Source of the DNA: Gloeomargarita sp. SKYB120
Lineage (GTDB): Bacteria > Cyanobacteriota > Cyanobacteriia > Gloeomargaritales > Gloeomargaritaceae
Assembly (NCBI GenBank): GCA_025062155.1
Contig: JANXAM010000015.1
Span: forward strand, 1-53,922
Direction: 5' to 3'
Length of the DNA: 53,922 nt
Shown: positions 8,347-18,178 of the stretch, in pieces
Layout of the letters: each line of letters starts with the position of its first letter
How positions within the stretch are numbered: position 1 is the stretch's first letter
Position numbers and translations under genes: made by a program
The notes under the pieces: generated by a model
The model's input: only the letters and a program-made list of their open reading frames with translations
Told to the model about the DNA's origin: nothing
Databases searched by the model: none

Positions 8347-8924
8347 CGCTGAATACTCCGTTGGGGCTGTTGTCTCCGTTATATCAAATGCCCCGCTGCT
8401 GGACCCGACCGGCGCCCAGCTTATTCTTAGGCTGATTGCGGTGTACTCAACCAAACGCATCAACCGCTTCAGGCCGTTGCCAAGGGAGTTTGCCGCTAGG
8501 AAGGACAGAGCTAGACTTGGGATGAACCTGAATTTTACAGGCGCGATATTGGTATTTTTATTCATCTAAACTGGTATCCTTGCACTCAGAGGATTCCTCT
8601 GTTCCTACCCCTGATTATCTCCTCCCGTCGCCAGTCAAACATCGCATTTTAAGATTGATTTTAGTATTCCATTTAACAGTTTAGATTGTTCATGTTATAT
8701 TTGATACCAAACGGGGCTAGGGATAGACGTTAGGCGAGTGCATTTTAGGGTAACTTCTCTGGAGAAAATAGGGTTTTTGCCGGCTAGAAATTCCCGTTTG
8801 CCAGTTCAACAAAAAGCCTTTTGTCCCGCCAGTCGGGAGTTTCAGGTCTGAGTACATCTTTAATTAGCTGAATAGAGAATTTTGGCGGGGCCATCTGGGG
8901 CCAAAAAAGGGCGGTGTTATAACG
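8347..8924. promoter_or_regulatory. Divergent regulatory region between the nifV and nifB arms
   Basis: A 578-bp stretch without a convincing gene, AT-richer than its surroundings around 8640-8720. It must carry the promoters of both nif arms and is the natural place for CnfR binding. I found no exact NtcA box (GTA-N8-TAC); the closest is GTATTCCATTTAAC near 8665, with one mismatch. A hairpin lies just before nifB. Confidence 0.6.
8880..8906 (+). promoter_or_regulatory. Hairpin in the nifB leader
   Basis: TTTTGGC and GCCAAAA form a 7-bp stem around a 13-nt GC-rich loop, ending 18 bp before the first nifB ATG. It may stabilise the 5' end of the long nif transcript or be part of an operator. 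Confidence 0.35.
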
Positions 8925-10379
8925 ATGGCATCCAATGGCGAGGCCCCAACCATGGCATCCGAAACCGTAAAAAGTTGTAGCTGTACCCAGCAAGGGCTGG
9001 CCGATGCCTTAGCCCAACGCGATGCCCGTTTACAGGCGCGCATTGCGAAACACCCTTGCTACAGCGAAGAGGCGCATCACCACTACGCCCGCATGCACGT
9101 GGCCGTCGCGCCCGCCTGCAACATCCAGTGCAATTACTGCAACCGCAAGTACGACTGCGCTAACGAAAGCCGCCCTGGGGTGGTCAGCGAAGTCCTGACG
9201 CCGGAGGAGGCCCTGCGCAAAGTGCTGGTGATTGCCGGCAAAATTCCCCAGTTGACGGTGGTGGGCATTGCCGGGCCGGGGGACCCGCTGGCCAATCCCA
9301 AGCAGACCTTTCGCACGTTTGAATTGCTGGCGGAACACGTGCCCGATATCAAGCTGTGTCTTTCGACCAACGGCTTGAATTTGCCGGACTATGTAGACCG
9401 GATTAAAGCCCTGAACATTGACCACGTCACGATTACCATCAACGCCATTGACCCCGACATTGCCGTGCGGATTTACCCCTGGATTCGCTGGCAACGCAAA
9501 CGCATTTACGGCAAAGAAGCGGTCAAGATTTTGCTGGAGCGGCAAATGGAAGGACTGCAGGCGCTTCAGGAGGCCGATATTCTCTGCAAAGTGAATTCGG
9601 TCATGATTCCGGGAATTAACGACGAGCACCTGCTGGAGGTCAACCGAGTCATCCGGGAAAAGGGCGCTTTTATCCACAACATCATGCCCCTGATTTCGGC
9701 GCCAGAACACGGCACGTACTTCGGCCTGACGGGTCAGCGGGGACCCACGCCCCAAGAGCTGAAGGCGCTGCAGGATAAATGCGCCGCTGGGATGAGGGTC
9801 ATGCGCCATTGTCGCCAGTGCCGGGCGGATGCCATTGGGCTATTGGGCGAAGACCGTTCCCAGGAATTCACCAAGCAGAAGTTCATGACCATGCCGGTTG
9901 AGTACGACCCAGAAAAACGCCGTTTGCACCAAACCCGCATTGAACTAGAACGCCAAGTCATGGCCCAGAAGAAAGCGCAACTGCGCCCGCAGACCACCCA
10001 ACCCACACCGGCCATCCTGGTGGCGGTCGCCAGTAAAGGCGGTGGCTTGGTGAATCAACATTTCGGCCATGCCAAGGAATTCATGGTTTACGAGGTGGAC
10101 GGGCAAGGGGCGCGGTTTGTCGGTCATCGCAAGGTGGCCCAGTACTGCCAAGGCGGCTACGGGGAAGAAGCCACCATGACCCACATCTTGCAGGCCATCG
10201 GCGATTGTCAAGCTGTCTTGTGCGCCAAAATCGGCCCCTGTCCCCAAGAAAAACTACGCCAAGCGGGCATCGAACCGGTGGAGGACTACGACCTGATTGA
10301 GGTGGTGGCCCGCAAGTTCTATGACCGCTGGCTGGCTCAGCACAAGGAGGTGGGTTATGCCCTACAAAACGCCGAATGA
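8925..10379 (+). CDS. nifB: FeMo-cofactor biosynthesis radical-SAM protein NifB
   Basis: A 484-residue enzyme that fuses two 4Fe-4S clusters and inserts carbon to make the 8Fe NifB-co precursor of FeMo-co. The SAM cluster motif CNIQCNYC has Cys65, 69 and 72, followed by [11 protein letters not shown]; further signatures are [13 protein letters not shown] and [18 protein letters not shown]. Residues from about 365 on form a NifX-like cofactor-binding domain ([17 protein letters not shown]). Two starts carry the same ATGGCATCC: 8925 and 8952. The second has GCGAGG 8 bp upstream and may be the true one. First gene of the rightward nif operon; overlaps the fdxN-like gene by 23 bp. Confidence 0.96.
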   Translation: MASNGEAPTMASETVKSCSCTQQGLADALAQRDARLQARIAKHPCYSEEAHHHYARMHVAVAPACNIQCNYCNRKYDCANESRPGVVSEVLTPEEALRKVLVIAGKIPQLTVVGIAGPGDPLANPKQTFRTFELLAEHVPDIKLCLSTNGLNLPDYVDRIKALNIDHVTITINAIDPDIAVRIYPWIRWQRKRIYGKEAVKILLERQMEGLQALQEADILCKVNSVMIPGINDEHLLEVNRVIREKGAFIHNIMPLISAPEHGTYFGLTGQRGPTPQELKALQDKCAAGMRVMRHCRQCRADAIGLLGEDRSQEFTKQKFMTMPVEYDPEKRRLHQTRIELERQVMAQKKAQLRPQTTQPTPAILVAVASKGGGLVNQHFGHAKEFMVYEVDGQGARFVGHRKVAQYCQGGYGEEATMTHILQAIGDCQAVLCAKIGPCPQEKLRQAGIEPVEDYDLIEVVARKFYDRWLAQHKEVGYALQNAE

Positions 10380-10635
10380 ATATATGAGCTGGACGGAATG
10401 CCAGGCCCGCTGTCCCAAAGGGGCGATTAAAAAAGCTAACCACCACTACTGGTGGGACCAGCGCCTGTGCGACCGCTGCCAGGGCCAAGGGGAATACCGC
10501 TGCGGCGGCATTTTTGAAAACAATTGCCCCTACCAGCTCGAAGACATCAACAGCTACTGGCGCCAGTGGTTTAGCGAATACCAGCAACGGCTGGCCCAGT
10601 TGCGGGAACGTCAACTCGTCGGAGGTCGCCGATGA
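10357..10635 (+). CDS. fdxN: FdxN-like nif ferredoxin with six rather than eight cysteines
   Basis: A 92-residue protein at the fdxN position between nifB and nifS. The CPKGAI motif, [11 protein letters not shown] and the C-terminal [16 protein letters not shown] match cyanobacterial FdxN. A normal FdxN has two CxxCxxCxxxC-type motifs for two 4Fe-4S clusters. Here the first motif keeps only Cys15 and Cys19, with Tyr9 and Trp12 where cysteines are expected. The second keeps Cys38, Cys41, Cys49 and Cys57, but with 7 residues between the last two instead of 3. At most one standard cluster looks possible. AAGGAGG precedes the ATG; the stop overlaps the nifS start (ATGA). Confidence 0.75.
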   Translation: MPYKTPNEYMSWTECQARCPKGAIKKANHHYWWDQRLCDRCQGQGEYRCGGIFENNCPYQLEDINSYWRQWFSEYQQRLAQLRERQLVGGRR

Positions 10636-11837
10636 ATGTCATCTACCTGGATAACAACGCCACAACGGCGGTTGCCCCAGAAGTCCTAGAGGCCATGCTG
10701 CCCTACCTGACCACCTACTACGGCAACCCGTCCAGCATGCACAGCTTTGGCGGCCAGGTGGCCAAGGCGCTCAAAACGGCGCGGGAGCAGGTGGCGGACC
10801 TGATTGGGGCGACGCCGACCGAAGTGATTTTCACCAGCGGCGGCACCGAGGGCAATAACACAGCCATCCGCTCGGCCCTAGCCAGCTTTCCCGACCGGCG
10901 GCACATTATCACGACTCAGGTTGAACACGCCTGCGTGCTGAACCTGTGCAAGCGCTTGGAGAAGGAGGGCTATCGTGTCACCTACCTGTCGGTGGACCGG
11001 CGGGGGCAATTGGACCTGCTGGAGCTGGAGGCGGCCCTGACTGGGGACACGGCGCTGGTGTCGGTGATGTACGCCAACAACGAAACCGGGGTGCTGTTTC
11101 CCATTGACGCCATTGGCGACCTGGTGAAGTCCTACGGGGCGTTGTTCCACGTGGATGCGGTGCAAGCGGTGGGCAAAGTCCCTATCCATCTACAGAACAG
11201 CCCGATTGATTTCCTGACGCTGTCGGGGCACAAGTTCCACGCGCCCAAGGGGGTTGGTGCCCTGTTTGTGCGCCGGGGGGTTCCCTTTCGGCCCTGGCTC
11301 ATCGGCGGTCACCAGGAACGCAACCGGCGCGGCGGCACGGAAAACGTGGCGGGCATCGTGGGGCTGGGTCAGGCGGCGGTTTTAGCCAAGCACCACCTGA
11401 CGGCAATGACCACGCAGGTGCAGGCGCTGCGGAACCGGTTGGAGCAAGCCATCCTGGCGACTATCCCTGACGTAGTGGTCAACGGCCAGGGGAGTCCCCG
11501 TTTACCCAACACCAGCAACATCGGGTTCAAGTACATCGAAGGGGAAGCCATCCTGCTGCTGCTGGACCGGGAAGGCATTTGCGCGTCGTCGGGGTCGGCT
11601 TGCACGTCGGATTCCCTGGAGCCGTCCCACGTGTTGAAGGCGATGGGCGTGCCCTACAGCGTCCTGCACGGCTCGATTCGCTTTAGCCTGTCGCGCTATA
11701 CCACAGCGGCGGAGGTGGAACGGTTGCTGGCGGTGCTGCCGGGGATTGTGGCCCAACTGCGGTCTCTATCGCCCTTTACGGATGACGAGAGCGACTGGCT
11801 GGAACAACGCACCCACGCGCTGCTGGCGGCGGGTTAG
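10632..11837 (+). CDS. nifS: Cysteine desulfurase NifS
   Basis: A 401-residue PLP enzyme that strips sulfur from cysteine for nitrogenase Fe-S clusters. The PLP lysine is Lys201 in LSGHKFHAPKG, the pocket His is in TQVEHACV, and the persulfide cysteine is Cys324 in ASSGSACTSDSLEPSHVL. The N-terminus IYLDNNATTAVAPEV is standard. It overlaps the fdxN-like stop by 4 bp and is followed 10 bp later by nifU, so the sulfur donor and its scaffold are made together. Confidence 0.97.
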   Translation: MNVIYLDNNATTAVAPEVLEAMLPYLTTYYGNPSSMHSFGGQVAKALKTAREQVADLIGATPTEVIFTSGGTEGNNTAIRSALASFPDRRHIITTQVEHACVLNLCKRLEKEGYRVTYLSVDRRGQLDLLELEAALTGDTALVSVMYANNETGVLFPIDAIGDLVKSYGALFHVDAVQAVGKVPIHLQNSPIDFLTLSGHKFHAPKGVGALFVRRGVPFRPWLIGGHQERNRRGGTENVAGIVGLGQAAVLAKHHLTAMTTQVQALRNRLEQAILATIPDVVVNGQGSPRLPNTSNIGFKYIEGEAILLLLDREGICASSGSACTSDSLEPSHVLKAMGVPYSVLHGSIRFSLSRYTTAAEVERLLAVLPGIVAQLRSLSPFTDDESDWLEQRTHALLAAG

Positions 11838-11847
11838 GAGGTTGGTT

Positions 11848-12678
11848 ATGTGGGACTACAGCGACAAGGTTTTGGAGCACTTCTATCACCCCCGTAACCA
11901 GGGAGTGATCGAGGACACGGGCGACCCAGCCTTTGCCGTGGTCACCGGTGAAGTCGGGAGCCTGGCCTGCGGCGACGCCCTGCGCCTGCACCTAAAAATC
12001 GAACGGGCCAGCGAGCGGATTGTGGAGGCCAGGTTCCAAACCTTCGGTTGCACCAGCGCCATCGCGTCGTCGTCGGCGCTGACGGAAATGGTCAAGGGAC
12101 GCACCCTGGAGGAGGCCCTGGCCATTACCAATCAGGACATTGCCGATTACCTGGGCGGGTTGCCCCCGCAGAAAATGCACTGCTCCGTGATGGGCCAGGA
12201 AGCCCTGGAGCAGGCCATTTACAAGTACCGGGGCGTGGCGGTGCCGGTGCAGCACAAGAACGACAGTCCCCTGGTGTGTACCTGCTTTGGGGTGAGCGAG
12301 GAACGCATTCGTAAGGTGATCCGGGACAATCGCCTGACCACCGTGGAAGCGGTCACCCATTACATCAAAGCAGGAGGTGGCTGCGGGATGTGCCGCGACG
12401 CCATTGCCGACCTTTTAGCCCAGACCGTCATGCCCCCGCGCTTGACCACGGTGCAAAAAATCAACCGCATCCAGGCCGTCCTGAGCACACTGCGCCCCTA
12501 TTTCCAGCAAGACGGTGGCGATGTGGAGTTGGTTGAAGTCGAGGGCGACCAGGTCTGGGTGCAACTGACCGGTGCTTGCGGCGATTGCAGCAGCCGTTGG
12601 ACCACCTTGAAGGAGGTCATCGAAGCGCGGTTGCGCCAGGAGGTGTGGCCGACGCTGGTGGTGGAAGCCGTGTCGTAA
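11848..12678 (+). CDS. nifU: Fe-S scaffold protein NifU
   Basis: A 276-residue three-domain scaffold on which NifS-derived sulfur and iron are assembled. Domain 1 is IscU-like with Cys41, Cys68 and Cys112. Domain 2 is the 2Fe-2S domain with CTCFGVS (Cys144, 146) and GGGCGMC (Cys179, 182). Domain 3 is the Nfu domain with CGDC near the end. The frame is open from 11746, but the ATG at 11848 follows TTAGGAGG and gives the family start MWDYSDKVLEHFYHPRN. All cluster ligands of the full-length type are present. Confidence 0.97.
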   Translation: MWDYSDKVLEHFYHPRNQGVIEDTGDPAFAVVTGEVGSLACGDALRLHLKIERASERIVEARFQTFGCTSAIASSSALTEMVKGRTLEEALAITNQDIADYLGGLPPQKMHCSVMGQEALEQAIYKYRGVAVPVQHKNDSPLVCTCFGVSEERIRKVIRDNRLTTVEAVTHYIKAGGGCGMCRDAIADLLAQTVMPPRLTTVQKINRIQAVLSTLRPYFQQDGGDVELVEVEGDQVWVQLTGACGDCSSRWTTLKEVIEARLRQEVWPTLVVEAVS

Positions 12679-12722
12679 CGCAGGAGATGGTCATGTGCCG
12701 AGGTGGCGTGCCGGGTGAACGG

Positions 12723-12761
12723 TCGCCCCCATCGCAACCACCGTTGACCCGGGGGGAGCGA
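12723..12761 (+). promoter_or_regulatory. Structured hairpin between nifU and nifH
   Basis: TCGCCCCC pairs with GGGG(A)GCGA (one bulge), and a smaller CAAC-CACC-GTTG hairpin sits in the loop. It lies 46 bp upstream of the nifH ATG with no U-run. It may be an RNA processing or stabilising element at the 5' end of nifHDK mRNA. Confidence 0.45.
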
Positions 12762-12765
12762 TTAA

Positions 12766-13689
<924 letters not shown>

Positions 13690-13696
13690 CTCCCCC

Positions 13697-13736
13697 GGCA
13701 TCCGGCCCTTTCCAGCACTGGCGGGGGTTGGATGCC
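13697..13736 (+). promoter_or_regulatory. Hairpin between nifH and nifD
   Basis: GGCATCC (13697-13703) pairs perfectly with GGATGCC (13730-13736); the loop holds further GC-rich pairing. There is no U-run, so it is not an intrinsic terminator. Such hairpins after nifH in other diazotrophs protect nifH mRNA and raise NifH over NifDK. Confidence 0.5.
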
Positions 13737-13770
13737 CAGCCCACATCCATCCATCGTGGAGGACCCAACC

Positions 13771-15234
13771 ATGACCAGCGTTTATCAAGAGCGAAAACAA
13801 GTCATTCAGGACGTGCTGGCGGCCTACCCGGAAAAGACCCGCAAAAAACGCCAAAAGCACTTGAACGTTCTCGAGGAGGGCAAATCCGACTGCGGGGTCA
13901 AGTCCAATATCAAATCCATTCCCGGCGTCATGACCACGCGCGGCTGCGCCTATGCCGGTTCCAAAGGGGTGGTCTGGGGACCGGTGAAGGACGTCATCCA
14001 CATCAGCCACGGCCCAGTAGGCTGCGGGTACTACTCCTGGTCCGGTCGCCGCAACTACTACGTGGGCACCACTGGGGTAGACACCTTCGTCACCATGCAG
14101 TTCACCACCGACTTCCAGGAACGGGACATCGTGTTTGGGGGGGACAAGAAACTGGCCAAAGCCCTGGACGAGCTGGCCACCCTGTTCCCCTTGGCCAAGG
14201 GCATCACCATCGAGTCCGAATGCCCGATTGGCTTGATTGGGGATGACATTGAAGCCGTGGCGCGGCACAAGACCAAAGACCTGGGCAAGCTGGTGGTGCC
14301 GGTGCGGTGCGAAGGTTTCCGGGGCGTTTCCCAGTCTCTCGGCCACCACATCGCCAACGACACCATCCGCGACTGGGTCTTTCCCGCCTACGACAAACTC
14401 AGCAACGACGAGCTGGGTTACACGCCGTCGCCCTACGACATCGCCATCATCGGCGACTACAACATCGGGGGCGATGCCTGGGCGTCGCGCATCCTGCTGG
14501 AGGAAATCGGCCTGCGGGTGGTGTGCCAGTTCTCCGGCGACTGCACGCTCCAGGAGATGAAGTTAGCGCCCCGGGTCAAGCTGAACCTGATCCACTGCTA
14601 CCGCTCCATGAATTACCTGTGCCGGCACATGGAGGAGAAGTACGGCATCCCCTGGGTGGAGTACAACTTCTTTGGGCCGACGGAAATTGCCAACTCCCTG
14701 CGCAAGATTGCGTCCTACTTCGACGCCACCATCCAGGAGAAGGCGGAAGCAGTCATTGCCAAGTACCAACCCCAGGCCGATGCAGTGATTGCCAAGTACC
14801 GCCCGCGGCTGGAGGGCAAGCGGGTGATGATCATGGTGGGGGGCCTGCGCCCGCGTCACGTGATCCCCGCCTTCCGGGATTTGGGGATGGAGGTCATCGG
14901 CACTGGCTATGAATTTGGCCACAGCGACGACTACCAGCGCACCACCCACTACGCCGACCCTGGCACGGTCATCTACGACGACGTCACGGCCTATGAATTT
15001 GAGGAATTCGCCCGCCGGTTGCATCCCGATCTGATTGCGTCGGGCATCAAGGAGAAATACGTCTTCCAGAAGATGGCCCTGCCATTTCGCCAGATGCACT
15101 CGTGGGACTACTCCGGCCCCTACCACGGCTACGATGGCTTTGCCGTTTTCGCCCGCGATATGGACCTGGCCCTGAACAGTCCCACCTGGGGGTTGGTCAA
15201 AGCGCCCTGGAAAACCCACACCGACACCGTTTGA
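13771..15234 (+). CDS. nifD: Nitrogenase MoFe protein alpha chain NifD
   Basis: A 487-residue alpha subunit of dinitrogenase. P-cluster ligands are Cys59 (GCAYAG), Cys85 ([10 protein letters not shown]) and Cys151 (SECPIG). FeMo-co is held by Cys276 ([10 protein letters not shown]) and His443 ([10 protein letters not shown]), and the substrate-site histidine is in SLGHHIAND (192/193). All key residues of a molybdenum nitrogenase are present. The frame opens at 13732, but the ATG at 13771 has GTGGAGGA upstream and the family N-terminus. nifD is continuous: no excision element interrupts it, unlike in some heterocystous species. Confidence 0.98.
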   Translation: MTSVYQERKQVIQDVLAAYPEKTRKKRQKHLNVLEEGKSDCGVKSNIKSIPGVMTTRGCAYAGSKGVVWGPVKDVIHISHGPVGCGYYSWSGRRNYYVGTTGVDTFVTMQFTTDFQERDIVFGGDKKLAKALDELATLFPLAKGITIESECPIGLIGDDIEAVARHKTKDLGKLVVPVRCEGFRGVSQSLGHHIANDTIRDWVFPAYDKLSNDELGYTPSPYDIAIIGDYNIGGDAWASRILLEEIGLRVVCQFSGDCTLQEMKLAPRVKLNLIHCYRSMNYLCRHMEEKYGIPWVEYNFFGPTEIANSLRKIASYFDATIQEKAEAVIAKYQPQADAVIAKYRPRLEGKRVMIMVGGLRPRHVIPAFRDLGMEVIGTGYEFGHSDDYQRTTHYADPGTVIYDDVTAYEFEEFARRLHPDLIASGIKEKYVFQKMALPFRQMHSWDYSGPYHGYDGFAVFARDMDLALNSPTWGLVKAPWKTHTDTV

Positions 15235-15246
15235 GGGAGGACTGCC

Positions 15247-16776
15247 ATGTCTCAAAACGTCAACGCCATTCAGGACCACGTCCAGCTTTTTCACCAGCCG
15301 GAGTACCAGGAACTCTTTGAGCGCAAGCGCCAGTTTGAGGCCTGCCCCAGCCCTGAAGAAGTGCAGCGGGTAGCCGAGTGGACCAAAACCTGGGACTACC
15401 GGGAGAAAAACTTCGCCCGCGAGGCCATCACCATCAACCCCGCCAAAGCCTGCCAGCCGCTAGGGGCCATCTTTGCCGCTGCCGGGTTTGAGCAAACGCT
15501 GCCCTTTGTGCATGGGTCCCAGGGGTGTGTGGCCTACTTCCGCACCCACCTGACCCGCAACTACAAGGAACCCTTTGCCGCCGTGTCCACTTCCATGACG
15601 GAAGATGCAGCGGTGTTTGGGGGACTCCAGAACATGATTGAGGGGCTGATGAACGCCTATGCGCTCTACAAACCCAAGATGATCGCCGTCTGCACCACCT
15701 GCATGGCGGAGGTAATTGGGGACGACCTGGGGGCTTTCATCACCACCGCTAAAAACGAGGGGGCGCTTCCGGCTGACGTGCCCGTGCCCTACGCCCATAC
15801 GCCCAGCTTTGTCGGCTCCCACATTGACGGCTACGACAACATGCTCAAGGCCATCCTGCAGACCCTGGAGGGCAAGAAAGGGGACAGCACGGGCAAATTG
15901 AACTTCATTCCTGGCTTTGACCCCTACATCGCCAATATCCGGGAGCTGCGGCGGATGCTCACCCTGATGGACATCCCCCACACCATCCTGGCGGACAATT
16001 CCGACACCTTCGATTCACCCAACACCGGCCACTACGTGCTGTACCACGGGCGGACCACGCTGCAGGAGACCGCCCAGGCGATCAACGCGGAGGCCACCGT
16101 CGCGTTACAGGCCTACTCCACGGAAAAGACGCGGGATTTCATCCAGACGGTCTGGCAACAGCCCACCTGTGTGCTGCGCCCGTTTGGGATTCAGGGGACG
16201 GATGCCTTTTTGATGAAGCTTTCCAAGCTCACCGGCAAACCCATTCCCCCCGAGTTAGAGGTCGAGCGGGGCCGAGCGGTGGATGCGATGACGGACTCCC
16301 AGGCCTGGTTGCACGGCAAACGCTTTGCCATCTACGGCGACCCCGACCTGGTGTTGTCCCTGTTGGCGTTCACCCTGGAGATGGGGATGGAACCCGTACA
16401 CATCGTGGTGACCAACAGCAACGAAGCCTTTGAGCAGGAAGCCAAGGAGCTGTTGGCCCGCTATCCCAACGGTGGGGAAGCAACGGTCTGGGGTGGCAAG
16501 GACCTGTGGCACCTGCGCTCGCTGCTGTTTACCGAACCCGTGGACCTGCTGATTGGCAACTCCTACGGCAAATACCTGTGGCGGGATACGAAAACGCCCC
16601 TGGTGCGCATTGGTTACCCCATTTTCGACCGGCATCACCTGCACCGCTATCCCACCTTGGGCTACCAAGGGGCGATTAACCTGCTCAACTGGCTGGTGAA
16701 TACGGTGCTGGACGAACTCGACCGGCAAACCATTCTTCCCGCCAAGACCGACTTCTCCTTTGACCTGATCCGCTGA
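15247..16776 (+). CDS. nifK: Nitrogenase MoFe protein beta chain NifK
   Basis: A 509-residue beta subunit that shares the P-cluster with NifD. Ligand regions are AKACQPLGA, HGSQGCVAYFRTHL and VCTTCMAEVIGDD. It carries the N-terminal extension (HVQLFHQPEYQELFERKRQFE) typical of molybdenum-type NifK that wraps the alpha subunit. GGAGG precedes the ATG 12 bp after nifD. Full length and intact. Confidence 0.97.
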   Translation: MSQNVNAIQDHVQLFHQPEYQELFERKRQFEACPSPEEVQRVAEWTKTWDYREKNFAREAITINPAKACQPLGAIFAAAGFEQTLPFVHGSQGCVAYFRTHLTRNYKEPFAAVSTSMTEDAAVFGGLQNMIEGLMNAYALYKPKMIAVCTTCMAEVIGDDLGAFITTAKNEGALPADVPVPYAHTPSFVGSHIDGYDNMLKAILQTLEGKKGDSTGKLNFIPGFDPYIANIRELRRMLTLMDIPHTILADNSDTFDSPNTGHYVLYHGRTTLQETAQAINAEATVALQAYSTEKTRDFIQTVWQQPTCVLRPFGIQGTDAFLMKLSKLTGKPIPPELEVERGRAVDAMTDSQAWLHGKRFAIYGDPDLVLSLLAFTLEMGMEPVHIVVTNSNEAFEQEAKELLARYPNGGEATVWGGKDLWHLRSLLFTEPVDLLIGNSYGKYLWRDTKTPLVRIGYPIFDRHHLHRYPTLGYQGAINLLNWLVNTVLDELDRQTILPAKTDFSFDLIR

Positions 16777-16783
16777 AGACCCC

Positions 16784-18178
16784 ATGTTTCGGACCCAGAT
16801 CAACCAGCTTTTGACGGAACCGGCTTGCCCCCACAACCACCACCAGCACGGGGACCAGAAAAACCGGAGCTGTCGGCAACAGGCCAAACCGGGGGCGGCC
16901 CAGGGTGGATGCGCCTTTGACGGGGCCAGTATTACCCTGGTGCCGATTACCGACGCCGCCCACCTGGTGCATGGCCCCATCGCCTGTGCCGGCAATTCCT
17001 GGGGTACGCGCGGGAGTGGGTCGTCCGGCCCCCTGCTGTTTCGGACGGGTTTCACCACCGACCTGACCGAGCAGGACATTATTTTTGGGGGCGAAAAGCG
17101 GCTCTACCGGGCCATCCAGGAGATTGCTGAGCGCTACCGGCCCGCCGCCATCTTTGTCTATTGCACCTGCGTGCCGGCCCTGACGGGGGAAGATGTGGTG
17201 GCGGTGTGCCAGGCGGCCCGGGAAAAGGTGGGGTTGCCGGTGATTCCCGTCATGGCGCCGGGGTTTGTGGGGGGGAAAAACCTGGGCAATCGTCTGGCTG
17301 GGGAAGCCCTGCTGGAGTACGTCATCGGCACGGGGGAACCGCCAGCGGTGGGCCGCTTCGCCATCAATCTCATCGGCGAGTACAACATTGCCGGGGAACT
17401 GTGGGACGTCTTGCCCCTGTTTGAGCGGTTGGGGATTCAGGTGCTGGCGAAAATCACCGGCGATGCCCGCTACCGGGAAATCACCTACGCCCACCGCGCC
17501 CACTTGAACCTGGTGATCTGCGCCAAGGCCCTGCTGAACGTGGCGCGCAAGATGCAGGAGCGCTACGGCATTCCCTACATCGAGGGCTCGTTTTACGGCC
17601 TGGGAGAGATGAACCGCTGCCTGCGGCAAGTGGCCCAGCATTTCCAGGACCCCGACCTGAGCGCACGGGTGGAGGCCCTGATTGCCGAGGAAACCCAGCG
17701 TCTGGAGCAGGACCTTGCCCCCTACCGCGCCAAGCTCCAAGGCAAGCGGGTGGTACTCTACACCGGCGGCGTCAAAAGCTGGTCGGTGATTGCGGCGGCC
17801 CAGGATTTGGGTATGCGCGTGGTTGCTAGCAGCACTCGCAAAAGCACGGCTGAGGACAAAGCCCGCATCCAGCAACTGTTGGGGGACGAGGGCGTGCTCA
17901 TCGAAGGCGGCGGCACCCAGGAACTGCTGGAGGTGATTCGTCGCACCCGCGCTGACCTGTTGATTGCCGGCGGTCGCAACCAATACACCGCACTCAAAGC
18001 TGGGATTCCCTTTCTGGACATCAACCAGGAACGGCACCACGGTTACGCCGGCTACCGGGGCCTGGTGACCCTGGCGCGGGAGTTGACCCATGCCCTGTAC
18101 AGCCCCGTGTGGACCCACTTGCGGCAACCGGCTCCCTGGGAGGAGGACCTGCGTTATGGCTCGGATACAAGTACCTGA
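16784..18178 (+). CDS. nifE: FeMo-co assembly scaffold NifE
   Basis: A 464-residue NifD paralogue which, with NifN, forms the scaffold where NifB-co receives molybdenum and homocitrate. Recognisable parts are the N-terminal CRQQAKPGAAQGGCAFDGA, the VHGPIACAGNSWGTRG loop, FVYCTCVPALTGED and YIEGSFYGLGEMN. It begins 8 bp after nifK and its end overlaps the start of nifN by 23 bp, so NifE and NifN are probably made in equal amounts. Confidence 0.96.
   Translation: MFRTQINQLLTEPACPHNHHQHGDQKNRSCRQQAKPGAAQGGCAFDGASITLVPITDAAHLVHGPIACAGNSWGTRGSGSSGPLLFRTGFTTDLTEQDIIFGGEKRLYRAIQEIAERYRPAAIFVYCTCVPALTGEDVVAVCQAAREKVGLPVIPVMAPGFVGGKNLGNRLAGEALLEYVIGTGEPPAVGRFAINLIGEYNIAGELWDVLPLFERLGIQVLAKITGDARYREITYAHRAHLNLVICAKALLNVARKMQERYGIPYIEGSFYGLGEMNRCLRQVAQHFQDPDLSARVEALIAEETQRLEQDLAPYRAKLQGKRVVLYTGGVKSWSVIAAAQDLGMRVVASSTRKSTAEDKARIQQLLGDEGVLIEGGGTQELLEVIRRTRADLLIAGGRNQYTALKAGIPFLDINQERHHGYAGYRGLVTLARELTHALYSPVWTHLRQPAPWEEDLRYGSDTST

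Noticed and set aside
8660-8680. NtcA box in the nifB/nifV divergent region.
   Set aside because: The best candidate, GTATTCCATTTAAC, has a mismatch in the second half-site and no suitably placed -10 box is evident.
12735-12746. CAAC-N4-GTTG before nifH as a SufR-type site.
   Set aside because: SufR sites have a 6-nt spacer; here it is 4 and part of a larger hairpin.
13771-15234. A nifD excision element as in some heterocystous cyanobacteria.
   Set aside because: nifD is continuous with all ligand residues in one frame.
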